Origin: Ochotona curzoniae
Taxonomy: Eukaryota; Chordata; Mammalia; Lagomorpha; Ochotonidae
NCBI RefSeq assembly: GCF_017591425.1
Contig: NW_024466599.1
Location: 23,660,001-23,724,000, forward strand
Reading direction: 5' to 3'
Length of the DNA: 64,000 nucleotides
The position numbers and the translations under genes are program-made. Under the pieces are notes generated by a model that worked only from the letters and a program-made list of their open reading frames with translations, made no database searches and was not told the origin of the DNA. Shown here one piece after another: positions 1 through 13,200 of the stretch (the first letter of the stretch is position 1; the number at the start of each line of letters is the position of its first letter).

Positions 1-1058
1 TCTTGGGATTTGTATAAAGACCTAATTATGGGCATAAGCTGAAAACTCTTTAGTAGACTTTCAAATTGTTTCTTTCCTCGGGACAAAGTTCTTGAACTTT
101 TCTTTCTTCCTCTTATTGATGAGGTTTTGTTTCTTCTGTCTCCCTTTTCTTCCGCCTCCAATGGTCTCTTCTGAGCTGCCTGCCTTTAACTATTTGTTAT
201 TGTGTGTCCTCTCTGCTATGCTTTCAGCCAACTGTTTGACTTTGTCTCACCAACCTCTGGGGAAATTTGTCCTCCTCCTTTCCCAACATGCCAGCAAATG
301 GATTGCATTGTTGTCTGAAAGAAGATCATCTTGGTTAGAATCATAAATTTCTGAAAGACCGATTTTTAAGTGCTCCTGTTTTGAGAAGATCTCAATACTT
401 TTCCACAAGCAGTCCATGGGAGGAGAATCCCTGCCCTGTTTGTACGATAGACGTCTACTACGTGTTTGCTGAGGCTGCTGCTAACATCTGGGAATGTGTC
501 TGTTTTGCTGAATTGCGTTACTTTATTGATATTTTTCATTTCTTTTTTTTTTAAATTGAAATATGACAAAATGGTTTCAGATCTCTGTGTTGAAGTTCAT
601 TTCTTCTTAATGCATACTATTGTATTTGAAACATGTCTGATTGTCCGAATCACCAGTGTTGTGTTCCCAATGGATATTCTTAGATTCTTTCTCTGAGGAA
701 AATGATCCTTTAGTCTCAGGTGTTCTTGTAAGCCCCCATTTTGGTAAATGGGCCTAGTGGAGCCTACAACCCAATCTATTTAGAATTCACTAGAATGCAA
801 CTGAAGCTTCTCTTTCTGTCTCCCCAACACTATGATGTATAATAATGTGTGTCTGTATGTGTGTAAGAGGAATCTGGTATGAAATATTACAAATGAACAT
901 ATTAAAGGTACTTACATATTCAAGCTTGTAGAATGCTATTATTAACATGAAATGAAAGACACTGCTGTGTTGTTATAAAATAATCTCTCCTCTTCTGTGC
1001 AACAGTAATTTAGAAAAAGCATTATTGTAATCAGAATCTCTCAATTTTCCTTCATTAG
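1..1058. other. RASGRP3 intron, no recognised element
   Basis: AT-rich intronic sequence upstream of the first exon in the window. No exon, RNA gene or clear repeat was recognised. The short open frames here have no recognisable protein character. Confidence 0.6.
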
Positions 1059-1232
1059 TTCACTGATTACCAAAGCTATGTTATCCATGGCTGTCTGGAG
1101 AATAACCCAACCTTGGAGAGATCTATTGCTTTGTTTAATGGAATCTCAAAGTGGGTCCAGTTGATGGTTCTTAGTAAGCCAACCCCACAGCAAAGGGCAG
1201 ATGTGATCACGAAGTTTATCAATGTTGCAAAG
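1059..1232 (+). CDS. RASGRP3: RASGRP3 coding exon (RasGEF domain, residues ~173-230)
   Basis: 58 codons in phase 0, opening with [11 protein letters not shown] and ending FINVAK. The acceptor is 'ttccttcattag' and the donor 'gtatgtct'. It encodes the first part of the CDC25 catalytic domain, including the [13 protein letters not shown] helix region typical of RasGRPs. One residue differs from my recollection of human (QQRAD for QQRAE). Confidence 0.96.
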
Positions 1233-4200
1233 GTATGTCTGGTCATCAGACTGTCATTCTTGGAGTCTGCATGCTCACTCATGCTATTGAGGAAAGTTGG
1301 TGTTTACAAGATAGGATCACTGTCATTGTTCAATTAAACTATACACAGAAATCTGTCAAAAAATAATTTTTTCATGTAAGCAGTTGCTCTTAAAAAAGTC
1401 ATGCTTAGAAGGATTCAGTGCATGATTGATGTATCTTAATGGATTCTGTTTGTACCTTTTCATTGCTATTACTTTTTCTAACTATTTTTCTTAAAATTAT
1501 GTGTGCTAACAAAGTTTGAAATAGTTAAAAAATGCTTAAAGGTATGGATAACATTTTTATTGCAGAAGCTCCTTCAACTTAAAAATTTTAATACCCTGAT
1601 GGCAGTGGTGGGAGGCCTTAGCCATAGCTCCATCTCACGTCTCAAGGAGACCCATTCTCACCTTTCTTCAGAAGTTACAAAGGTATGGTTCCTTTCATTT
1701 CATTTGAAATTGTGTAGGTTCAGTATTCTTACAAATCTTACTCTAAGTGGGAAAGCTTTTCTCTTCAACCAAGAGTGCATTGCACATGAGGCTCAAACCA
1801 GGAGGGAAGAATAATTACCAGCTGAGTCTGCCTACAAGTACAGGTCAGAGGTATAATTATGTGCATGAATAAAAATGCTTTCACAGAGCCAAACTTTTGG
1901 TCCCATTGCAGGGTACCTAGATTTGATCCCAGCTCCAGCTCTTCACTCCAGCTTTTCACTAATGTAGTGGCCCGAGATACTAGGTTCCTGCCACCCCTGT
2001 GAAAGTCCTGGATTGAGTTTCCAGCGCCTAGATTGTCCCTGTCCACTGTGGACATTTTGGTAATAAATTGGCAGATGAGAGTGTTTTCTTTCTGTGCTCC
2101 ACTTCTCAAAAGAAATACTTCGACATATTATTAACACATTGTGATTATAAATATTTACAAATATTTACTTGTTGCTTACCATAGGATAGGCACTGATTCA
2201 CACACAGAGTGCAGGGGAAATAAGATAGCTATAGTTCCTCTCTTACCCTCCTGAAATAAAGTCGTTGACTGCTATACTACTAACATCACTATGTTCAGAA
2301 CAGTGGAAAGGAAGATATGGGCCTTGTATAGAAATCCTCAGGCATAGCTGACATGTCAGAAACAAAACTAAGCAGTTTTTTTTTTACATGGTTATCATTT
2401 CCAAATATGAGCTCTTTTGCTATATTTATTCCCAGGCCATGTGAATAATTTCATCCTTATTGAACAAAAACGAGTATTTTATCTTCATGAAAATATTACT
2501 TTATCAAAGTACACTATATAAATAGGACTCCATCGGCTATAAGTCATAAAACAAAACAAAACCAAATTACTATGTTGATTAAACAACAGGAAATGTATCT
2601 CCTCGAACATTCTTGGAAATCCGGCTGTGGTCTGATCTGAGCCTTGGCTCAGGTGCTCTCAGCTCCTCAGAGTATCAGTGTTATCTTGGTTGGTTGGTTT
2701 TAGTTAGATTGGCCTCTTGATTGCACTATCTGCAGCAACAGGAAAATTCTCCTTTATTCGTAGAAGATGGCAATAGAAAAAACTCCTTACTGAAACCTTG
2801 CAATGTGGAATTAAAGACTATCTTTTAGGACAGTTGGGCCAGCTTAGATAACATATCCACACTGGACCAATCACAGTGTTCAGAGAAATACAATGATTAG
2901 CTTACTTTTGTGTTATCAAATCAATCTTAAACCAAATGGTTGGAATGACTATGATGGCAAATCAGAATGTCTTCTTGATTCTGGGGTTGAAAACAGCTGT
3001 CTGGGTCACGTGGTTGCTTTCAGAAAGAGTAGTGTGACCTGACATGGGAGCTATTAGGAAGGTCTGATTGTTGCCTCACAACTAACCATGACATGTCCAT
3101 GTAAAATAAGAGAAAGAAAGCTGCAGAAATGTGACTGACCTCAGACTGCACTAGTTGTAAGGAGCATTGGGACTTACATGTTTTCTCTTAGCTTTGTACT
3201 AAATTTCAAGTAAAACACACACACACACACACACATTTTATTTGATAAGGAGAGAGACAGACACAGGGAGAAAGCCCCCATCTTCTGTTTCACTTCCTGA
3301 ATACTGTCAACAGACCCCCCAGATGGAGCTTGGAGTTAGGAATGCAATCCTGGTCTCCCACATGACTGATGTCAATCAATTGAGCCATCATTGCTGCTTC
3401 CCAGGGTTTGCCAAAGCAGGGAGCCAGAATCAGGAGTAATGCCAGGTGTGGGGCACTTGTATCTTAATTAATGGCTTAGCTGTTAGGCCAAACACCACAC
3501 CCTAAACACGAAATAAAACAAAACAAAAGCTTAACTTTGGGAAGAACAAGAAAGAAAATAGAAGTTGATAGTGGTTTCAAATCATCATGATATCTTTGTA
3601 AATTATTATTTGAACTCTTTAAAAAAAAAACAGGAAAAGGAAATGAGGAAGCCCCAAAAAGTTAAGCGATTTCTGGTTACTGTGGAGTCCAAACCCACAG
3701 CTGTCTTGCACCTCAGTGTCCCGAATTAACCTCTGAGCTATATCTGAAGTGTAACTTTCTTGGAGCAACTAGGAAATTTCACTATGACACATGCTTCAAT
3801 TTGTACATTGTCCTGTTTTCATGAAGCACAAGATGTTTAAGTACACATAACGCCTTTTAACATCCCAGCATCTCTTATAGGTGGACTGAGGTGCACACTA
3901 TTTCCATTTTGTAGCAGATTGGAGCAGGCCATTGGACTGATAGCCAGGCCTAGTACATTTTTCTAACTTCTTTCCCCTGGTTACTATTTCCTCCCATCAA
4001 TGTTGGTGAAATTGATACTTCTCTTGGTAGCTGAGGAATTTCCTAGCCACACGTTGCAAGATCTGGGAGCGGTCAGAAGGGAAAGCTGTTTGAAACATCT
4101 ACTTTTCCATCTGTTCTCAGAACTGGAATGAAATGACAGAGCTGGTCTCCTCCAATGGCAATTATTGCAATTACCGCAAGGCCTTTGCCGACTGTGATGG

Positions 4201-7200
4201 CTTCAAAATCCCCATCCTTGGAGTACACTTGAAAGATTTGATAGCCGTCCATGTCATTTTCCCAGACTGGATGGAGGAGAACAAAGTGAACATTGTGAAA
4301 ATGCACCAGCTCTCCGTTACCCTGAGTGAACTGGTGTCCTTACAGAATGCCTCTCACCATTTGGAACCCAACATGGATTTGATCAACCTGCTTACGGTGA
4401 GTTTCAAGGGACCACATTTATATCACATAATCTTTCTGCACCTCACTTTCCAGAGGGATATATGAAGATGTGTAGCAGCAATTTGCTTTGGCGGAAAACT
4501 GATTTCCGAATCAGTAGGTGAGAAGAAGTTTCAAATCAGGGAAAACAAACCCCAAAGCCATAACCAGCATGACGGGGGACTGTAACCTCAGGGGAAAAAA
4601 AACCCCATTTCCTTTGTTCAGAGGGGTCTAGTCTTGCATGTAGAGCTCTTGCTTTTGGAATTCTCAGAGAGGTAGCTCCAGACTCATTCTTGTCCCTCCC
4701 TCCCCTTCATCATGCATGTTTAGCTGATTGCCTCATTCTCTATAATCCTGAATCGCATCCTTCTCCTCCTCACTGCACTTAGTTGCGGTATTCAGTATTG
4801 CTAGGATCTCCCCAATAACCATCTCCTTGTCACACCACCGGCAGCTCTCATTCTCATTTGGGGCTCTTCAAGACTCAATTCCTGGTCGCACCTGTGTGTC
4901 TTCACCCTCCTGCTATACGAGACTTTGGCGAATATGGGACTTCATGTACTTCTTACGATGAAATGCTACCCTCGGTTTTCTGGGCTTTGCACAGGCTTGG
5001 AAAAATCCTTTCACCACCTTTCCATGTGGCTAGCTCACATTTAGAAACCTCGATCTTTCTGGAACATTCTCTGGCCCCCTCTGCAACAGTAACACGTTGT
5101 CATATGTGTTGTCCTTATACTTCATACTTTGTATTAGATATTGCTTGTTTATGTGCCTTGCACATCACATTCTTAGCACTTCTTGTGGTATCTAGAATAA
5201 TTAGGAATGCAATAGATAAAGTTCATGTCATATTTTGGAGTGTTGGGAGTGACTAGAAGCAATTTACCTGCCACTCACATTTGTTGGCATTTGTAGCAGA
5301 CATGGCTAGCTTATATGTGGATCCCAGAACTTTAGATACAACAGATGTTTAGGAAAATATTTTTCACTGGTTGCTTCTTTGTGGGGAAACGTGTAGCTGA
5401 CTTCTCTCATCCTTGCTTCAATAAATAAGATCATAGCTCCCTTGTTTGGCGATACAACCCCATAGCAACTAAAGCTTGGCTACAACACTGGATTGACTAG
5501 TTTCCTTTTATGGGTGTGGAAAAATGAAGCCTATAACTCATGGTAAGCTCTGACAGCCTAAACCATCCAGGACTGCTTTGCTGGAGAAGAAGCTGGTTCC
5601 TAGACCTTCTGAAAAACTGTTCCTAGAGCACATAATTGCTTACCAAAGAAGAGACCCCTACATGTGAGTGATACTGCTAGCAGCATGGGAGGTGTAAAGC
5701 AGAAACTGCCAACACAGAGAAATGCAGCTCTCTAGCAGCTGAGTCAGTGTGACAGACAGTAAACGCACACATTCTTTACTGAGGAGAGAAACTCAAAATA
5801 ATCCAAGCAGCTGCATTTATTTAGTATTTGCCATGTAAATTTGTTTCCATGAGCAAGTGAGCAGAGTTGCAGCCCTCATCACAATGCAAACCCACAGACA
5901 CAGGTGATGTCTGCAGACTGTCCTCAATGTGTGACCCGTGTTTCCAGTGCCTGTGTCTAGACTCTATCTGCAATATCAAGCAGAACTTCCCAGAACACAT
6001 GCCGACAACATAGTCAAGTTTTCATGCAGAAACAAGATGATAATTGGGTAGAGAAATACAGATAGTAAAATAATATAAATCAGAGAGGAATCTATTGGAG
6101 GATTTTGAAAGTCATGCCAGTGGCATAAATGTAAAAATGGAACGTTGGAGCTGAAAAATCACTCATTTTTGCTGGGGAGAAAGATACTCTCTCTCTTGCT
6201 CATTCTTGTTCTGTCAGCTCATCTTAAAGATATTGAAAAAAAAATTTTTAGAAGCCACAAATCTCCCAAATCTTAGACGCAAGTTCTTTCAGAGTCATTC
6301 CCTGGCAGTTACTTAATTTCTTCTCTCTGCTAACTAGCCCTGATTTTGGCTTTTTCATAAGAGCTTTGTTCTCGCTCATGAGGCCTCTTCCCAGTTCTAA
6401 GTCAGTGATTCCAGAGATGAGTAGTGGTGGGGTCCTGAGCATAAAGAACCAAATGTCAACTTAATTCTAAGAAATGTGCTGGTTGAGTGGCTCCTTAGGA
6501 CAGCCTAGTCCTGTGTTCGGTGGTTAAGCATCAAGCAAATTTCTGCTTAAACCAAGTTCTTTCTGGTCCTCCAAAACAACCAAGGAGAAAGGTCAAAGCA
6601 CAGAAATTCACCTCCCTTCCTCCTGACCCCTGGGGAGTTAATCTCCTCAATATGAGAACTGTGGTGATAGCTCTGATGTGTCAGTTGGGAGCCCAGTAGC
6701 TGTTCTGGGAAGTGCATGCATGGTTGAGTCGCAACTGCATGATTGACTGCAGCTGCCCAGGTGCATGCAAGTGTGTCCACACCATGGTGCTAGAAGGGCC
6801 TTTCATTGTGCTCAAAAGACTCCAAGTGGTTTTTACTCGCCTTGATTCTTTTCATCTAAATATGACAACCCAGTGAATGAGGTAACCAATAAATGATTCA
6901 ATATACGATTGAAAGCTGTGAAGTATAGATGAGAGCTCTTTTAAGTTGTTTGATACTTATTGTGTATAGTAAGCCACAGAACAATGCTACTACCTTCTAT
7001 AGTAATGAATGTCACTTTTCATAACATTTTTCACATATAGTTTCTTAGTAAATTCATACAAATAGCACCCAGTGATGTGACCTGGGCAAGGGAGTGAGTG
7101 TTACATTATCCCAGCACTTTCCTTTGGTATAACAGAAGATGCTGAGATTTTTAGAGGATAAAAGGTTTGCAGGTGGCAGACATGTGTAACCGAGCCCTAG

Positions 7201-10200
7201 GTGTTCTCTTTCTTGGAGGGTTTGCTTCCGATGGACATTGGCTGTCTAATGTGATTGACATGTGATTTACTTACTTCACATCTGCAAAAATTAAATATCT
7301 GTATTTCCCTCCCTCTTCATGCAGAATGATGGAGTTTATTACAAGAGAAAATGTATAAGAGCAAGGACTGGGTCTGTTATTCTTATCATTGATCCTTGGT
7401 GCCCTGCACAGCCCTGAGAATGTGAAAGAAGGAGGACTACTTCACCAAACTCTTGGGGACTTCGTTCCTCTTTGGTGGGGAGGTCCAGGGAAAGTGTTCC
7501 CACTGAGATTCCAGTTTATATAACCAGGAGTTTAAGAGCTCGTGCTTATGTTTCAAAATATATGAAACAGTCTGATTCTTTTCATAGTATTTTTAGCCTT
7601 ATCGGTTACTTTTACCATTTGAGTACATGCAAATAACTGGAAAGTCCCTGTATTTTTACAGTCTCATTTTCAAAAAAAAAAAAAACAGTTAAAAATTGGT
7701 GAGTGGAGGTAGTTTGATGACCAAGTATGCAAGTGTGCTTTGTTTTGTAATAAATACTCAGGCCAATGTAAAGATTAGCCTGAAAATTAAATCTGCAACT
7801 GTCTTTGCTGCGGAGATAGGCTGGTAAATGCAATGGCTTGAGTCAGTGGGTGGGAATATTTGTGAGAAACAACCATACTCAAAATACATTAGGCAAGTGC
7901 ACATTTTCTTGAGATGCCATTGGTGGGCTGCTCATGTTCAATAAGGATGTGTAGGAAATAGGACAGATCCTTCTTTGGGCAGCCTCTATGAGGAGATTCA
8001 AGAGAGGAGTGGGATAATGGTTTGGCAAGTAGAGATTCAAGTGGTGACCAAAAGGGCAGCTTTATATGCACAGATAGACACAGTGGCATTTGAGTGAATA
8101 CCAAACTCCGCACCTGTGGCTTTCTAAACAAACCCCATGAGGCACATATCAGCTCATTTAATCTTTACCACAGTGCTGAGAAGGAGCTATAGTGATGATT
8201 CCCATTTTCTAGATTAGGGGACCAAGATTCAAGAAGATTACTTACTTGCCCTGGTCTGTACTATTAGTGAAGTTGAAAACAGACTTTTGGAGAAGACCCA
8301 ATCATTTCCATTAGTGGGTCAGTTATCTGTCCATCTGACACAGGGCCGTAACATAAAGGCTGTTCTGTGTCTTATTCAAGAGCCTCTCCCCAACTTAGCA
8401 TGTGGCTCACTTGGCATTCTGGCTGGATATTCTGGTACTGCTGTCATTTCAGTTCTAGCCAATGCTGGTGCCATTCCCCACACGACGTGGAGCCTGAGTC
8501 AAGAGGAAAGCTCATGCTTACCAAGTCCAGGTTGTCTCCTGATAACAAGGACTTGAGCATGAAGAAGTCATTTGATTTTTTTTCTCTTTATTAGTAAAAC
8601 CTCACAATGCAAGGCTGCCATCTGGGAATGGGGGATACAGGGAGGAAAGACAGATGTGCTGCTGTTTTTATGAGACTTGGATCCCAGCAGAAGGGTCTGC
8701 TGGAGAATGGACAGAATAGTGGGCAGCTGCCCCAACATAGGTGTTTTTGATTGCTAGTTACCATTGTTTAAAAATTGGAATATTCCACATAAACCCCACT
8801 TTCAGATCTGGAATTTCAGTCTAGAGTCAGGCTGACAACATTTGTTGTAGCTGAGGAGTGGCTATCCTCTGCTCTCAGTCCCCAGCACTCTTCCTGTTGC
8901 CTACTGGTGCACAGATCCCATGCCAGATCCTATTTATCATTGTAACTTTTTTTTAAGACAAACCAAAAAGGTAAGGTGCTCAAGTTAATGACATAAAGAC
9001 TTTTTTTCTGAAATAAAATATGTGTGCCAATATTCCTGTCTGGCACATCCCACTTCAACTTCTAAAATTTTTTTAAAATTTATTTGTTTAAGAGATGTGG
9101 AGTGGAGAGGACCCACAGATTCACTCCCCAAATACCCACAACAGGCAGGGCACAGCCAGGCTGAAGCCAAGAGCCAGGAACCCAATCCATACCTGTCACA
9201 TGGGTGGCAGAAACCCAACTACTTGAGTCATCCTGTGCTGCCTCCCAGAATGTGCGTTAGCAGGAAGCTGAAATCAACAGCTGGGATTCAGGTAGCCTAA
9301 CATAGGATATCCATGCATTGTCTTAACTGCTGCAGCAAATGCCCAACCCCTAAATTTCCTTATGCTTGAAGAGATGAAAGAGTAGAAAGTATATTTTTGT
9401 TGTTACTACTATATTCCAGACTTAAAAATAAAGTTCCTTATAGAAAACTCAGGATTTGTTTTGCCCTACGCTAATTCTTTCATCTGGGATTATTTTGAAA
9501 TCTTGAAGCCCTTCTTACCCTTGTGTGTGAATGTGATTTAGCTCCCGAGCTCATGCAGCTCTTTAAAGCTAAAATCAGGAGCTAGAATCCCAACTTCTTG
9601 ATATGAGACCAACATCCTTTATTTTTGAAGATTTATTTTATTAGAAAGGCAGAGTTACAAAAAGAAGAAGGAGGGGAAGAGAGAGAACCATTCATTTGCT
9701 GCTGTACTCCCCAAATGGCTGCTACTACAGTTGGAGCTGGGCCGGGCCAGGAGCAAAGGGCTTCATCCAGGTCTCTGATGTGCATGCAGGTACCCAAGTA
9801 CTTGGCCTGTCTTCTCCTACTTGTCCCAGAAACATTAACAGAGAGCTGAATGCTAATATCAGCATCCCATATGGGCACTAGTTTGTGTTTCAGCTGTTGC
9901 ACTTCTGAGCAGATCCCTGCTATAGGTTCAGGAAAAGTACCAGAGGGTAATTTACTTGGGGCTTGGCTACACACATGGGAGAGCCTGCTAAAGTTCCTGT
10001 CTCTAGCCTGGCTCAGCTCTGGTTATTGCAAATACCTGGGGAATGAGCTAGTGGATACAAGATTCCTCTTTTACTGTCTCTTCCCCACTCTATAACTCTG
10101 ACTTTCAGATTTTTTAAAAAAAGTTCAAAAGATGTTGAGTAGCTACAAGAACAGTGACTTGGATGACTCCTGCCACATGGAAGTATTTGTTTATTGATGG

Positions 10201-13200
10201 ATATTTGTTGAATGAATATATTAAATTTTATGATTCCAATTTTTTTTTTCTAAATGAGGTGGAACAAAAAAGAGAGTGAGTGAAGAACATACCTTATCTC
10301 TGAATTTTCTCTTGCTTCTGCCTCCTTTTTCTTTCCTGTCACTCCAATCATTAGACTTTGTCTTCAGACAAAATATGGTGGGGGAATTTTTTTTCATGCC
10401 TGAAAAAAAAATCAAAGAAAAAACTCAGTACCTGGTTATCTTCGTTGCTGATGAAATGGTGTCATCCAGCAGGTGTCTTATCATTGAGGACTTAGGTGGG
10501 ATTTGTCCAGGCTTGTCTTGAACTTCAAAACTAATTAGAATGATTGGGAACAGGCATTTTAAGGCTTTACGAATTTTATTTTTGCTTTTACATTTTAGTG
10601 ATCTTTTTGTCGTAAACTTCAGCTCACAAAAGGCTCTGTAAACTTGTCCTGATCTTTTTAGTCACCATTGGCCCCTATTCTGCATCATCATCATCATCAC
10701 CATAACATTAACAATTTTAATAATAACATCCACACCGCTGAAGAGCATTTTGTAAGATTTGGCTGTATATCAGATCTTGTGTGATGCTGTTTATATGCAT
10801 TATTTCATTCGATTCCGATCGAAATCCAAATCAGTAGGGACTGTATGGTCATTCCTGTTTTATAGATGGAGCATTCTGAACGTCAGGCAAGAATTAGCTT
10901 GCTCAAGGTTACAAAGTTTGAACCGAGGCTTACCAGACTCCAGTACCTCTAGTCTTCTACTTTATTCTGCAGCTCCCTGAAGGATTCTGGTGGCAATTAG
11001 AATGCGGCGTCTTACTTCCTACTTAGTATGTACTACCCTTGATTGGTAGGAATTTGTGCTCTGAGTTGAATTTATCTGTTGGTGCTCTGAGTTTATATTA
11101 TCCTTCTTTCCATCCTGACAACAAAATTATTCTTTAGCTCACAGTTTTGGATGTTCAAAGGCTGAGATTCGGAAGGGCCCATGAATTTGACCAGCAAATG
11201 GGGGCACCATTGACAGGAAGGCATGTGAAAGGGCTTATGTCACCATACAAGGTCCCCTAGTCCCATCTCCCGCAAAGACTTCAGGACCTCCTGCTAATCT
11301 CTCAAAGATTCTCCAGGTCCCCACAGAGGCACCTGGGGACCAAATTTGGAGGACACTGAAGCATATACACAAGCTAGCAGATCCTACTTATTCAAATAAA
11401 TTTTCAGGCCCATGACAGCAGAGGAAATTATTTTTTGTCATTCTGTACCACCATAATTTACTTAGTTTACTGCCTAAAATAAAAGGGCTCTAGTTAATTG
11501 CTGGTTTGTTATCACAGTCCTTACATGAGATCTTTAAGGCAATATTTGTGATCATATTTTGTGTTTCTGATCTGTGAGCATTAAGTCTTCCTCATCTCTA
11601 GCTCAGGTCACAGCACTAAGAACTAATCAATAATCATTGCTGAGAAATTATGTCAAATTTTTTGATGCTGACATCTATAGCAGAACTAAATTTTCTTTTT
11701 GTAAATGTCATTCACCACCTTTGCATGCCCTTTTTTTTATTTTTTTAAAGATTTATTTTTATTATTTTTTTATTGGAAAGGCGGATGTACAGAGAGGAGA
11801 GACAGAGAGGAAGATCTTCCATCCGATGATTCACTCCCCAAGTGAGCGCAACAGGTCGATACTATGCCGATCCGAAGCTAGGAGCCTCTTCCGGGTCTCC
11901 CACGCGGGGGCAGGTTCCCAAAGCTTTGGGCCGTCCTCGACTGCCTTCCCAGGCCACAGGCAGGGAGCTGGAAGGGAAGCGGGGCTGCCGGGATTAGAAC
12001 CGGCACCCATATGGGATCCCGGGCGTGCAAAGCGAGGACCTTTAACCACTTGTGCCACCGCACCGGGCCCTGCATGCCCTTTTTTTTAACTGTTCTGTAT
12101 TGATTCAGATTACTATGTGTTGAACTTAAACTTTTAATTTGGAAAATGTTTCAACACTGTAAATAAAAAGAATATCATCCACAGTAACTGTTTATCCCTT
12201 TTAATTTTGCTTCAGCTCTCTCTGGACCTCTATCACACGGAAGATGATATTTATAAACTCTCACTGGTGCTGGAGCCTAGAAATTCAAAATCGGTAGGTA
12301 ATCAGCTCAGCTAAAAGGAATTAAGGCTACTGCTAAACAAAAAAACTATCTAAAAACTTGTGGAGTTCTCTGTTCGATAGAATTAAAAAAGATGCTTGTT
12401 GTATAACCATACAACTTCATATATGTAAGTTTCTGTGATCTGATTAATATATAAAACCTGTCTTTTCTTAGTGTTTCTAGTTCTAATTGTCCAAAATTCC
12501 AGTTAAAGTTGAAAAATACATATGTGTTCTATCAGCAGCCTACCTCCCCGACTACACCCAACAAGCCTGTGGTACCCCTGGAGTGGGCATCAGGGGTGAT
12601 GCCAAAGCCAGACCCCACAATCATCAACAAGCACATAAGGAAATTAGTTGAGGTAAGTAGTTGAGGGAGAATCAACAGAGAACACCTGAACATCCCTTTC
12701 TCTTTCCAGAATATTCTCTGGTTGCCCAAGGAATCTGATGGCTCATAAAAGTAGCCCTATGTTATTTTAAGAGCAATTTAGCTGACCCTTACCTGCCATT
12801 GGCCTCTGAATCAAGAGGAATCTTCCAGAAAGACCCTCTTTCCCCTTTTTGTCAGTATGCTGTCATGAGCCCTGATATTTTCACCAATTTTCAATTCCTC
12901 TTCTTCTTATATGTTTGACATTTCTACTGTTGCCACTAGCTTCTGGGACTGTTTGGGTGTTAGGATCACTCATGAAAGGTCCACATGGATCACAATGAAA
13001 TACCAGGTAAGTTGGTTATTCAAGGGGAGGAAAAAGCCCTGTGGGTTGTGGTTTCCCGAGCTCCCTATTTCTGGTTTAATGAAATAGAAGCATTCCGCCA
13101 CTCAGAACCTAAAAAGCACTGGATGTAGAAACGAGGTGCTGTGTTTTTCACATGTGAAGAAGTATGAAAATGCCCACTTGGGGAAATTGAAACATCACAG

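Noticed and set aside
9858..9875. tRNA gene, suggested by the tRNA-like SINE heads
   Set aside because: The heads across the window have A/B-box-like parts but no complete cloverleaf, and each is joined to the SINE body and tail.
11637..12089. 150-codon open frame on the + strand and two on the - strand
   Set aside because: They lie in the young SINE at 11740-12070, whose GC-rich body has few stops.
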